This document shows positions 51,244 through 60,148 of a stretch of 64,000 nucleotides of DNA, piece by piece. The notes beneath the pieces are model-generated. The model was not told the DNA's origin. It saw only the letters and a program-made list of their open reading frames with translations, and did not search any database. Within the stretch, counting starts at the first letter, position 1. Each line of letters begins with the position of its first letter. Where the stretch lies: positions 5,308-69,307 of the forward strand of contig JAVBTX010000020.1 of the NCBI GenBank assembly GCA_031555935.1, given 5' to 3'. A program made the position numbers and the translations under genes. The DNA is from Roseburia_C sp031555935 (GTDB lineage: Bacteria; Bacillota; Clostridia; Lachnospirales; Lachnospiraceae).

Positions 51244-51926
51244 GCCTTGCTCTCCTCTCCGCCTTCAAAAATCTCGCCGTCAATAATGCGGACGATTCGT
51301 TTTGCATTCTGCGCGATTCCCATGTCATGTGTAATCATTACAATGGTTACTCCTTCATCATTCAGCTTCTGAAATAATTCCATAATCTGTTTTCCTGATT
51401 TAGAATCCAAGGCTCCGGTCGGTTCATCGGCCAACAGAATCTTCGGATTGTTTACCATTGCTCTGGCAATCGCAACTCTCTGCTTTTGTCCACCAGACAA
51501 CTGTGTTGGTTTGAACGTTGCACGGTCACCTAGACCAACCCGCTCTAAAGCCTTCATTGCCCGCTCACGGCGTTCCTTTTTCTTGACTCCGGCATAGCTA
51601 AGTGGCAACGATACATTATCAAGCGCACTTTCTCTTGGCATCAACTGAAAACTCTGAAATACAAATCCGATTCCATTTAAACGTGTTGCCGAAAGCTCTT
51701 TGTCTTTTAAATTAAGTACATTATCATCGGCCAATTCAAAGGTGCCAGATGTTGGGCGGTCTAAACACCCAATAATATTCATTAATGTTGTCTTACCAGA
51801 ACCAGATGGTCCCATGATTGCAACATATTCGCCTTCATTTACCTGCAAAGATACATCCTTCAATACCGGAACAACAAGTTTTTCTTGCAGATAATCCTTG
51901 TATATGTTCTGTAAATTCAGTATCAT
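51240..51926 (-). CDS. MacB/LolD-type ABC transporter ATP-binding protein
   Basis: The 228-aa protein has Walker A GPSGSGKTTLMNIIG, the Q loop FVFQSFQLMPRESAL, signature LSGGQKQRVAIARAMV, Walker B ILLADEPTGALDSKSG and switch MITHD. It powers the FtsX-type permease downstream. It overlaps both adaptor genes by 4 bp. Confidence 0.95.
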   Translation of the reverse strand: MILNLQNIYKDYLQEKLVVPVLKDVSLQVNEGEYVAIMGPSGSGKTTLMNIIGCLDRPTSGTFELADDNVLNLKDKELSATRLNGIGFVFQSFQLMPRESALDNVSLPLSYAGVKKKERRERAMKALERVGLGDRATFKPTQLSGGQKQRVAIARAMVNNPKILLADEPTGALDSKSGKQIMELFQKLNDEGVTIVMITHDMGIAQNAKRIVRIIDGEIFEGGEESKA

Positions 51927-53332
51927 TCAACTACCTCCACAGCGCCTTCTGGAACTGAAACGCCTTCTTCCTTCATGCCATCATCTATCGTCATGCCGTC
52001 ATCTATCGTCATGCCGTCTTCCATCATGCCGCCGTCTTCCATCATGCCGTCATCCATCATACCGTCATCCATCATACCATCTTCCATCATGCCGCCGCCT
52101 TCTTCTATCATGCCGCCTTCGGTGCCTTCCTGATTGTAAAGTGGTGAGGAATAATCAACTTCTTCTGCATTGGTAACTGTCGTTACCCCCTCATATAAGC
52201 CTTCCATCGGCCAGCAAATTGCATCTTCTGCTGTTAAACCGGACTTAATCTGGTACTGTCCCATCTCTTCATCCATTTCGCCAAGCTCGACTTTTCTCTT
52301 CTCTAACTTGCCTTTGCCATTATCGGCCCAAACGTAAGGGTCACCATCATCCATTACTATGTAGTAACTGTATAACCAAACGCCTTCTTTGACTTCGGTC
52401 TGGCCAAGGTCTAATTCGATATAAACATGTTGTCCAATCATTAGATTATCCATTGAGTCTAATGTAACGTAAAATGGATATTTTGAAGAAGTCGTTGATT
52501 CATCGGAAGAACTACTATAATAATTGTTATTATTGGTGACTGTATTCTCAGTATCAATCTTGGAAATTGTTCCGCTCCAGGTTACCTCTTCATCCAGACG
52601 AGAACGAATCAATACCTGCTGTCCTTCGGAAATCGAGCCAAAATTCTGCTCATTGATAATCCCTTTTACCTGAAACTCACCCGTTGCCAAAATTGTCATA
52701 TAAGCGACATTATTGCCGTATTCATCCATCCCATTGTCGTTAATGGATTTGATCACACCAGCCATATTACTGTTAACAACAGAGTTGTCAATGGATTTCT
52801 GAATCTTATCTATTTCCGCCTGAGCACTCTTTTTATTATACTCAGCCTGCTTAATAGAAGTCTGAATAGACTGAATCTGAGTCGTATACTCAAACTGCTG
52901 ATCGGCTGGAACCGTTGCCTTCTCCTGCTGCAATTCGGTAATCTGTGCATTGTATCCAGAGATTTCATTGGAAATATTTTCTAATTCTAATTTCTTTTGT
53001 TCTTTCTGTAATTCCACATCCTCTGTATCATAAGAAAATAGTGGTGTGCCTTCCTCGACAGTATCACCGACAGCAACCAGAACCTCTTTTATAACGCGTT
53101 CGTTATCCTTATTGATTTCTGAGGTCTTCTGTGCCTCAATCAATCCACTGAAACGATTACCTGCTCCGGAAAACTGATTCATAACGCTGGAAATTTTCTC
53201 GACATATACTTTATCAGATGAACTTCCACCACTTCTGGTTCCTAATATCCCGCTAAAATAGAGTCCACCTACAGCAACGACTGCAACCGCTGCCACCACT
53301 CCTATTATAACTCCGACTTTCTTCTTGCTCAT
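51923..53332 (-). CDS. Membrane-fusion adaptor protein with Met/Asp/Glu-rich repeat tail
   Basis: The 469-aa protein has an N-terminal transmembrane helix (7-30), a lipoyl-like half motif (LVAVGDTVEEGTPLFSYDTE), a coiled-coil hairpin (about 105-185), the second lipoyl half and a beta-barrel. From about residue 400 to the end is a low-complexity tail of GMMDDG/GMMEDG/GMTIDDG units. About 15 methionines and many acids in 60 residues resemble extracellular metal-binding tails, so a role in Cu(I) or other metal capture is possible; this is inference. First gene of the operon; the tandem adaptors are unusual. Confidence 0.88.
   Translation of the reverse strand: MSKKKVGVIIGVVAAVAVVAVGGLYFSGILGTRSGGSSSDKVYVEKISSVMNQFSGAGNRFSGLIEAQKTSEINKDNERVIKEVLVAVGDTVEEGTPLFSYDTEDVELQKEQKKLELENISNEISGYNAQITELQQEKATVPADQQFEYTTQIQSIQTSIKQAEYNKKSAQAEIDKIQKSIDNSVVNSNMAGVIKSINDNGMDEYGNNVAYMTILATGEFQVKGIINEQNFGSISEGQQVLIRSRLDEEVTWSGTISKIDTENTVTNNNNYYSSSSDESTTSSKYPFYVTLDSMDNLMIGQHVYIELDLGQTEVKEGVWLYSYYIVMDDGDPYVWADNGKGKLEKRKVELGEMDEEMGQYQIKSGLTAEDAICWPMEGLYEGVTTVTNAEEVDYSSPLYNQEGTEGGMIEEGGGMMEDGMMDDGMMDDGMMEDGGMMEDGMTIDDGMTIDDGMKEEGVSVPEGAVEVVE
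51945..52115 (-). repeat. Short tandem repeats coding the Met/acid-rich tail
   Basis: Units of 15 to 24 bp based on CATCATGCCGTC and CGTCATGCCGTCATC (plus strand) are repeated at least nine times near the 3' end of the adaptor gene. The unit keeps the frame. Length changes between strains are expected. Confidence 0.8.
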
Positions 53333-53370
53333 ATTTCTCCTCCTGATTTAGGTTTTTATAAAGAATAAAA

Positions 53371-53410
53371 AAGATAGCTATTGAATGTACTATCATCCAC
53401 TAGCTATCTT
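53371..53410 (-). terminator. Terminator of glyA
   Basis: AAGATAGCTA (53371-53380) and TAGCTATCTT (53401-53410) pair perfectly over 10 bp; on the minus strand a TTTTTTATTC run follows. No separate promoter for the downstream efflux operon was recognised. Confidence 0.85.
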
Positions 53411-53459
53411 ATCATTTAATACTTAGGAAAACAATGTGTGTTTCTTAAAAATTGTTTAA

Positions 53460-54698
53460 TTATTTTAAAGGATATTTTTGCGTTAACTCTGTTACGATTG
53501 CCTTTGCCTTCTCAGCAGCGGACTCGCCCTCTTTAATCATCATCGCAATTGCTTCTGCAACCTTATCCATATCTTCCGCATTCATACCACGAGAAGTTAC
53601 CGCTGCGGTTCCCAGACGAACACCACTCGTTACAAATGGAGATTTTGGATCGTTTGGAATTGTGTTTTTGTTACTGGTAATATGAACGGAATCCAACAGC
53701 TTCTCAACTGCTTTTCCGGTTAAATCAAAGTTGGTCAAATCAACCAGCATTAAATGGTTATCGGTTCCGCCAGAAACAATTTTGATGCCTCGGCTTAACA
53801 GACCTTGGCACAATGCCTGCGCATTATCAACGATACCCTGCTGATATACTTTAAAGTCTGGCTGTAATGCCTCTTTGAAACATACTGCTTTAGCCGCAAT
53901 GACATGCATCAACGGTCCACCCTGAATACCTGGGAAAACAGCTTTATTAAAATTAAATTTATCGGCCGCTTCCTGATTGCAAAGAATCATTCCGCCTCTT
54001 GGTCCGCGCAGAGTCTTATGAGTTGTGGTGGTCACAACATCAGCATATGGCATTGGATTTGGATGTAAGCCAGCTGCCACTAAGCCAGCAATATGTGCCA
54101 TATCAACCATTAAAACAGCACCGCAAGCATCTGCGATTTCACGGAATTTCTTAAAATCAAGCGTTCTTGCATAAGCACTTGCACCAGCAATAATCATCTT
54201 TGGCTTGCACTCCATCGCAATGCTCATCACATTATCATAGTCGATAAAGCCTTCAGCATTCACACCATAAGGTACAATGTTAAAATATAAACCAGAGAAA
54301 TTAACTGGACTTCCATGTGTTAAATGTCCGCCGTGGTCTAAGTTCATTCCCATTACGGTATCGCCTGGTTTTAAAACAGCAAGCTGCACTGCCATGTTAG
54401 CCTGTGCTCCTGAGTGCGGCTGAACATTGACATAGTCACAGCCAAATAATTCTTTGGCCCGCTCGATTGCCAGATTCTCTACCACGTCAACACATTCACA
54501 TCCACCATAGTAACGTTTTGCCGGATAACCTTCCGCATATTTATTGGTCATTACGCTACCCATTGCTGACATTACCGCTGGGCTTACCCAGTTCTCCGAT
54601 GCAATCAGCTCAATATGACTGTTCTGTCTGTCAAATTCGGCGGTTAGCGCGTCTGCCACTTCATTATCTACTGCTTGAATATCTTCCAAAGTATACAT
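53460..54698 (-). CDS. glyA: Serine hydroxymethyltransferase
   Basis: The 412-aa enzyme interconverts serine and glycine with tetrahydrofolate. The PLP lysine lies in VVTTTTHKTLRGPRGG (about residue 226), and the family segments NKYAEGYPAKRYYGGCE and DMAHIAGLVAAG are present. The length is typical. It has its own strong promoter and terminator, so it is monocistronic. Confidence 0.98.
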   Translation of the reverse strand: MYTLEDIQAVDNEVADALTAEFDRQNSHIELIASENWVSPAVMSAMGSVMTNKYAEGYPAKRYYGGCECVDVVENLAIERAKELFGCDYVNVQPHSGAQANMAVQLAVLKPGDTVMGMNLDHGGHLTHGSPVNFSGLYFNIVPYGVNAEGFIDYDNVMSIAMECKPKMIIAGASAYARTLDFKKFREIADACGAVLMVDMAHIAGLVAAGLHPNPMPYADVVTTTTHKTLRGPRGGMILCNQEAADKFNFNKAVFPGIQGGPLMHVIAAKAVCFKEALQPDFKVYQQGIVDNAQALCQGLLSRGIKIVSGGTDNHLMLVDLTNFDLTGKAVEKLLDSVHITSNKNTIPNDPKSPFVTSGVRLGTAAVTSRGMNAEDMDKVAEAIAMMIKEGESAAEKAKAIVTELTQKYPLK

Positions 54699-54746
54699 TT
54701 ATTGTTCTCCTTTTCGTATGATACTTATTTTTATCTCTAATGCATT

Positions 54747-54775
54747 ATTATAGCGAGTATTTTCTCAGATGTCAA
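54747..54775 (-). promoter_or_regulatory. glyA promoter
   Basis: Minus-strand perfect TTGACA (54770-54775), 17-bp spacer, perfect TATAAT (54747-54752). Confidence 0.88.
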
Positions 54776-54826
54776 CGCCCACGATGTGGCATTATTCTTG
54801 CATTGCAGGCGTTACAATCGCAATGT

Positions 54827-55939
54827 TTATGTGGTGAACACGATGCAGACCGGTGCCGGAACCGGTAGTTCATTTCGCATTTGCAAGCGGCCACTATGTG
54901 AATCCCGTTCAAAGACTACGACATTGTGAGAATCCTGATTTGCTGCAATCATATAATTCTCTGATGGACTAAACGCAATATCACGCGGCATATGTCCGCC
55001 AGCCGCTTCCCAGCCAAGTAGTTTTAACCGACCACTGTGGCAGTCCCTTTCGTAACTAACAATACTGTCATCACCACGATTTGATGCATATAAAAACTTG
55101 CCATCTGCACTCAAGCGAAGGGCCGCACAAGAGTTGTTAGCATTTGCTGGTGTCAAGTTTGTCGGTGGCAAACTTGACACTGGTAAGGTTGAAATTGTTT
55201 GTAAATGCTGTAATTCTCCTGTTTCATTCTGATATCTTAGCACCATCATCTCACTCGATAACTCTTGAATCACATAGCAGAATTCGCCCGATTCATCAAA
55301 TAGACAATGTCTTGGTCCTGAACCGTTTGGAATCTGGTAGAAGGCTGGCTCGCTCTCCTGCAAGGCCCCAGTTTTTTTATCATAGTCATATCGATAAAGC
55401 CGGTCCAAACCTAAATCTGCTAGTAGCAACCGCTTCTCCTGACGGTCAAATGTCATGGAGTGAGCATGCCCTTGAAACAACTGATGCATATCATGCCCTT
55501 TAATCTCTCTTGGTTCACCCAGCACTCCGTTATCACCGATTGCTATCTGGCAGCCATTGCCACTGCTATAATTGGAAACAAACAGTCTGCGGTTTTGCTG
55601 GTCAAGTCTCACATGGCAAGGATGAGCACCGAGTGAAGAAACACAGCTTATCAAGGTCAGTTGGCCATTGTCAGGGTTTATCCGAAATGAGCTAACCGCA
55701 CCGCATTCACCATTTTCAAGGTTGCCAAGCTCATTTACCGCATACAAATATTCTTGCTTGTCATCTATAACCAAATAGGATGGATTTTTTACATCCTCGG
55801 TTACGGACAGAATTTCCCACGTTCCGGTGTCAATGGCATATTCGACAAGGTAAATCCCTCGTTTAAAAGCTTGATATTCTGCTGGCAAGGTAATCCCTTC
55901 CGTATATGTCCCAATATAAAATCGAAATCTATGTTCCAT
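54827..55939 (-). CDS. Lactonase-family beta-propeller protein (6-phosphogluconolactonase-like)
   Basis: The 370-aa protein matches the seven-bladed lactonase family (PF10282, YbhE-type Pgl): FYIGTYTEG at the start, the blades with HPCHVRLDQQNRRLFVSNYSSG, GHAHSMTFD, GSGPRHCLFDESGEFCYV, FLYASNRGDDSIVSYE and GHMPRDIAFSPSENYMIAANQDS. It may hydrolyse 6-phosphogluconolactone or another sugar lactone. It is cytoplasmic (no signal peptide). A GAGAGA site precedes the ATG. Confidence 0.9.
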   Translation of the reverse strand: MEHRFRFYIGTYTEGITLPAEYQAFKRGIYLVEYAIDTGTWEILSVTEDVKNPSYLVIDDKQEYLYAVNELGNLENGECGAVSSFRINPDNGQLTLISCVSSLGAHPCHVRLDQQNRRLFVSNYSSGNGCQIAIGDNGVLGEPREIKGHDMHQLFQGHAHSMTFDRQEKRLLLADLGLDRLYRYDYDKKTGALQESEPAFYQIPNGSGPRHCLFDESGEFCYVIQELSSEMMVLRYQNETGELQHLQTISTLPVSSLPPTNLTPANANNSCAALRLSADGKFLYASNRGDDSIVSYERDCHSGRLKLLGWEAAGGHMPRDIAFSPSENYMIAANQDSHNVVVFERDSHSGRLQMRNELPVPAPVCIVFTT

Positions 55940-55963
55940 CAGTCTCTCCTTTTCTGAATCAGA

Positions 55964-56233
55964 TTAATTCCTATGGGTATATAAAAAATATAAAAACACC
56001 AACTGCAATACCAGTATGAGTGGCATCCCAATCACGAAATACCAGTGCTTGGTCTTATGACGAAACAGATACATTCCCGCCCAAGTGCCAATGCTGCCAC
56101 CCAGCACACTGACGAGAAAAAGATTCTGCTCCGGTATCCGCCAAACCTTCCGTCGCGCTCTTGATTTATCACTGCCCATGATGACTACCCCAATTGTATT
56201 CATTATTAAAAGATAAATAATTGCTATTTCCAC
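55964..56233 (-). CDS. DUF1294 membrane protein
   Basis: About 89 aa from a GTG at 56231-56233, placed after GGAGG. The frame stays open to a TTG at 56275, but that start would lie inside the motB terminator hairpin, so it is rejected. The family pattern is clear: MGSDKSRARRKVWRIPEQNLFLVSVLGGS, then GMYLFRHKTKHWYF, with three transmembrane helices. Function unknown; the family is widespread. Confidence 0.88.
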   Translation of the reverse strand: MEIAIIYLLIMNTIGVVIMGSDKSRARRKVWRIPEQNLFLVSVLGGSIGTWAGMYLFRHKTKHWYFVIGMPLILVLQLVFLYFLYTHRN

Positions 56234-56263
56234 TTGTTCTGCCTCCACTCCAATCTCACAAAA

Positions 56264-56287
56264 GGGCCACCGCAAATGCGACAGCCC
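56264..56287 (-). terminator. Terminator of motAB
   Basis: GGGC / GCCC ends with an inner GCATTTGC element, followed by TTTTG on the minus strand, 20 bases after the motB stop. Confidence 0.75.
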
Positions 56288-56307
56288 TCTAATTATTATG
56301 CACGTTT

Positions 56308-57150
56308 TTATTCCGCCCCTTGAGTCTCTTGAGCTACAACCGGTAAATCCGAAAGCTGCTCTTCTAAGCTATTATATTTCATATTCAATACAATAATATC
56401 AATCCGGCGGTTTAGCGCCCGGCCCTCCGGTGTCTCATTATCTGCTACCGGTTTATACTCACCATAGCCCACGGAAACCAATCGCATCGGATCAATTTCT
56501 GTATTATCGCTAAACAGTCGTACTACTCCTGCGGCCCTATCACAAGATAATTCCCAGTTAGACGGGTATCTGTCAGTACTGATTGGTCGGTTATCTGTGT
56601 GTCCTTCAATTCGGATATAGTTATCAAGTGATATCAACATTCCTGCAATTTCAAGCAGCATAGCTTCATTTTCGGCTTTTAGATTGGCACTGCCCGAGTC
56701 AAACAAAATCGCGTTATTCAGAGTAATAACCAAGCCTCGCTCATCAATGTAGGTATCCACTGCGGAATCAATACCCTCGCCTTGCAAAAAATTCTCCAGC
56801 TCTTGCTGGGTCTCTTGCAGATTCGCTAACTGCTCCGTGTCAAATGCCTCTTCCAGCTGCTGTTCACTCAACGTTCCTCTTGAGGTGTTGGTGTCGATTA
56901 AATTGTTATCACCGTTTGGTATCAGTGGAACAATCATATCACCATCTTCTTCCATAATACCATCGCCACCACTCATCATCGTCCCGCGAAAAGACCTTGC
57001 CATTTCTTCTGCCTTCGCACTATCCATCTTGCTAACTGCAAACAACACAATAAATACAGCTAATAGCAGCGTCATCAAATCCGAGTACGGAAGCAGCCAG
57101 GCTTCTCCCATCTCTTCTTCATGATGTTCTTTTTTTCTTCTTCGCTTCAT
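56308..57150 (-). CDS. motB: Flagellar motor stator protein MotB
   Basis: The 280-aa protein has the basic N-terminus, the single transmembrane helix with the ion-binding aspartate in YSDLMTLLLAVFIVLFAVS (about residue 23), a plug/linker and a C-terminal OmpA-type peptidoglycan-binding domain (about 140-265, IEGHTDNRPISTDRYPSNWELSCDRAAGV). With MotA it forms the ion channel that turns the flagellum. No other flagellar genes are in the window. Confidence 0.95.
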   Translation of the reverse strand: MKRRRKKEHHEEEMGEAWLLPYSDLMTLLLAVFIVLFAVSKMDSAKAEEMARSFRGTMMSGGDGIMEEDGDMIVPLIPNGDNNLIDTNTSRGTLSEQQLEEAFDTEQLANLQETQQELENFLQGEGIDSAVDTYIDERGLVITLNNAILFDSGSANLKAENEAMLLEIAGMLISLDNYIRIEGHTDNRPISTDRYPSNWELSCDRAAGVVRLFSDNTEIDPMRLVSVGYGEYKPVADNETPEGRALNRRIDIIVLNMKYNSLEEQLSDLPVVAQETQGAE

Positions 57151-57167
57151 TTCATCCGTGCTCCCTT

Positions 57168-57956
57168 CTATGTAGTTTTATATTCATCTACATACTGATC
57201 CTGCATCGTCTGCGGTATCAGCGAGAGAAGTTTTCCCTCAACCATAACTGGTGAGTCACCCTTTTGGATGGACAGTAGTCCCTCAACAATAATGCTTTTT
57301 AGCGCTATTTCCTGCTTACTTTTCATTTTTAACTTTGTGGCAAATGGATTCCACAACACATATCCGGTAAAAATACCCAGAATCGTCGCAATAAATGCTG
57401 CTGCAATTGCTTCTGCCATCGCATCCGTATCATCAATATGGCTCATTGCAGCAATCAATCCAAATACTGCACCAAGTACACCGAGCGTCGGGGCATATGC
57501 ACCAGCCGAAGAAAAAATGCTGGCATTCTTGGCATGACGTTCACTAATTGAATCAAGCTCAGTTCCTAATACGCCCAATATGTACTCTTCATCAAAGCCA
57601 TCGACCACCATTCGCATCCCTTTTTTCAAGAACGGGTCTTCAAAAGTATCAATTTTCTGCTCCAACACCAACAATCCATCTTTTCTAGCTTCTACTGATA
57701 GATCAACCATCGTTTTAATCGTCTCCAATTCATTACCAAGGCTCGAGTCCTTGGTAAATAGAATTTTGAAGAGTTTTCCGATATTCTTTAATTCAGTACC
57801 GGTAAAAGAGTTCATAATCGTTGCAATCGTTCCGACAAAAATAACGAAAAAAGCTGCCGGATTCAAAAATACGGTAAAACTAATCTTTTTAAAAATCATT
57901 GCGCCAATTACCGATATAAATCCAATAATAATTCCAAAAAGCGTTGTCAATTCCAT
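57168..57956 (-). CDS. motA: Flagellar motor stator protein MotA
   Basis: The 262-aa protein has four transmembrane helices; the last two (ASIFSSAGAYAPTLGVLGAVFGLIAAM and AIAAAFIATILGIFTGYVLWNPFA) line the channel, with the conserved prolines present. The cytoplasmic loop carries charged residues that contact FliG. It lies 17 bp before motB; the two form one unit. Confidence 0.95.
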   Translation of the reverse strand: MELTTLFGIIIGFISVIGAMIFKKISFTVFLNPAAFFVIFVGTIATIMNSFTGTELKNIGKLFKILFTKDSSLGNELETIKTMVDLSVEARKDGLLVLEQKIDTFEDPFLKKGMRMVVDGFDEEYILGVLGTELDSISERHAKNASIFSSAGAYAPTLGVLGAVFGLIAAMSHIDDTDAMAEAIAAAFIATILGIFTGYVLWNPFATKLKMKSKQEIALKSIIVEGLLSIQKGDSPVMVEGKLLSLIPQTMQDQYVDEYKTT

Positions 57957-58000
57957 ATGAATTTCCTCATTTCTGTGTAATCACACACAAATAAAATGTA

Positions 58001-60148
58001 TTATGCTTTTTTTGCCAACTTCGTTTTAAAGATATACCAAAGCTCGGTCGCATTACAGATAGATGAATACGCGCCACTCAGAATACCAACCATTAATGGT
58101 AACGCAAATTCTTTGATGGAGGCCACACCAAAAATGTATAGTAAAAATACCATCACAAAGGTCGTCATCGTTGTATTAATGCTTCGTGAGAAGGTCTGCG
58201 TAATACTTCTATCACCAATTTCTTTTAACGCTTCATTATCTTTAATCTTGATGCCGGACATGTTTTCACGGATTCGGTCAAAGATAACAATGGTGTCATT
58301 AATTGAATAACCAATGATCGTTAACATAACTGCAATAAAGGTACTTCCAACTGACAACCGCATTACTGCGTAACAAGTCAATACCACCAATACGTCATGC
58401 ACTAACGCTAAAATTGCCGCTGTTGCAAAACGCAGGTCGCTAAATCTAAACCAGATATAAATCAACATTAAAATGGTTGCAATGACAACTGCCCAAACTG
58501 CATCCATCGTCATTTCTGAGCTGATGGTTGAACTGATATTTTCCGATTCAATTGATGCCTCATCAACACCAAAGTTATCTACCAATGCTTTATTTAATTC
58601 CTCACGTTCAGTCAAATCAAGACTTCTGGTTTTGATTACAATCTGATTTGTTCCTTCCACTTTTTGGAACTGAATGTTTGCATCGCCAGTCACATCTGTA
58701 ATCACTGGAAAGATATCATTATCTAATTCTGATAACGTATAATCCTTGCCAAAATCAGCGTTTGTTGACGTTCCACCCATAAACTCCAGACTATAATTTA
58801 AAATACCATTGCCATTTGCACCATTGACACCCATTGCCACAAATCCTGCTCCCACTAGAAACACGGATATCACGAAAAAGATTGGGGTTTTTGATATAAA
58901 TTTAAAGGTTTTTCTTTCTTTGGTTGCACCATAGAATTTTACATCTTTAAATCCAATTGCATAAAGTGTCCTTAAAATTAATCTGGTTATGGTCAGTGCG
59001 GTAAACATGGAAACAATAATACCAATCGCTAAGGTGTAAGCAAATCCTTTTACCGTACCGGAACCTTTCATTGCCAACACTACCGCAGCAATCAAGGTCG
59101 TTACATTACCATCAATAATTGCACTCAACGCTCTTTTAAATCCAACATCAATTGCCGTCTGAACGGTTTTGCCAGAAGCAATCTCCTCACGGATACGGGC
59201 GAAAATAATTACGTTCGCATCGACGGCCATACCAATCGATAGGATGATACCGGCAATACCCGGTAAGGTCAGGGTTATTTCAAATAAATATAGCACTCCG
59301 ATAACAAGTGTTGTATAGATTCCCAGTGCCAGTGTTGCTGCCATACCCGGAACCCAATAATAAGAAATCATAAAGATTGCAATCAGTAAAAATCCAATTG
59401 CCGCTGCTTTTAACGCTGATGCAATTGCATCAGTACCAAGCTGTGCACCAACAACTTTTGACTGTAACTCCTCTAATTCTAAGGATAATGAACCAATCCG
59501 AATCGCAGATGCTAATTCTTCTGCTTCCTGAAATGTGCTCATACCGGAAATGCTTGCTTTACCACCAGTAATTGCGGTTTCTACTTTTGGATTGCTGATG
59601 GTTTCATCATCATAGACAATTGGACACTGCTTGCCAACGTTTGCCGCTGTAACTGTCGCAAATTTTTCTGCTCCGGCTTCTGTCAATGTCAGTTCCACGA
59701 CAAATTCTTTATTTTGCATCTTGTCAGTCTGTGTCGCTGCCTGTGCATTCGCCACATCCTCACCGGTCATGTATACCTCACCGTTTGAATCTAAGAACTG
59801 TAAGGAACCTGGCTTTCCTAAATCAGCCAAAATTTCATTAGCATCGGTAACACCAGGAATCTCTACCGTAATACGGTCGCTTCCTTCTTGATATACATAT
59901 GTTTCTGTACTATAACCTTCGATACGTTTTGCCAGCTTGTAGATGGTATCTTTCATCTGCTCTGATGTTGGGTTTTCTGATACGACCTGATAAGTGATAC
60001 TCACTCCGCCGGCAAGGTCTAGTCCTAATTTAATATTCTTATCTTCGCCCACTCCGGTCGAAGAAAGAATTACAAATGAACTGTATGCCAGCACTCCTAA
60101 CGCCAGCACCAATGCTATCAGTATCGCAACTCCTTTATTTCTCTTCAT
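58001..60148 (-). CDS. secDF: Fused protein-export membrane protein SecDF
   Basis: The 715-aa protein is a natural SecD-SecF fusion as in many Firmicutes. It has an N-terminal helix, the first periplasmic-type domain (LGLDLAGGVSITYQV), helices with the SecD motif GMAVDANVIIFARIREEI (about 313-330), a second TM1 near residue 420, and the SecF helices with GYSINDTIVIFDRIREN (about 628-644). It uses the proton-motive force to help SecYEG finish protein export. It overlaps scfB by 14 bp. Confidence 0.97.
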   Translation of the reverse strand: MKRNKGVAILIALVLALGVLAYSSFVILSSTGVGEDKNIKLGLDLAGGVSITYQVVSENPTSEQMKDTIYKLAKRIEGYSTETYVYQEGSDRITVEIPGVTDANEILADLGKPGSLQFLDSNGEVYMTGEDVANAQAATQTDKMQNKEFVVELTLTEAGAEKFATVTAANVGKQCPIVYDDETISNPKVETAITGGKASISGMSTFQEAEELASAIRIGSLSLELEELQSKVVGAQLGTDAIASALKAAAIGFLLIAIFMISYYWVPGMAATLALGIYTTLVIGVLYLFEITLTLPGIAGIILSIGMAVDANVIIFARIREEIASGKTVQTAIDVGFKRALSAIIDGNVTTLIAAVVLAMKGSGTVKGFAYTLAIGIIVSMFTALTITRLILRTLYAIGFKDVKFYGATKERKTFKFISKTPIFFVISVFLVGAGFVAMGVNGANGNGILNYSLEFMGGTSTNADFGKDYTLSELDNDIFPVITDVTGDANIQFQKVEGTNQIVIKTRSLDLTEREELNKALVDNFGVDEASIESENISSTISSEMTMDAVWAVVIATILMLIYIWFRFSDLRFATAAILALVHDVLVVLTCYAVMRLSVGSTFIAVMLTIIGYSINDTIVIFDRIRENMSGIKIKDNEALKEIGDRSITQTFSRSINTTMTTFVMVFLLYIFGVASIKEFALPLMVGILSGAYSSICNATELWYIFKTKLAKKA

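Noticed and set aside
51898..52176. Plus-strand open frame rich in SCRHLPSCR-like repeats
   Set aside because: It is the antisense of the Met/acid repeat tail of the adaptor gene, with no ribosome site.
54787..54822. Inverted repeat CATTGC/GCAATG after the lactonase gene as a terminator
   Set aside because: The stem is only 6 bp with a long loop and no T-run follows, so it is not listed.
56234..56275. Longer N-terminus of the DUF1294 protein starting at TTG 56275
   Set aside because: It would begin inside the motB terminator hairpin and lacks a ribosome site, whereas GTG at 56233 has GGAGG at the right distance.
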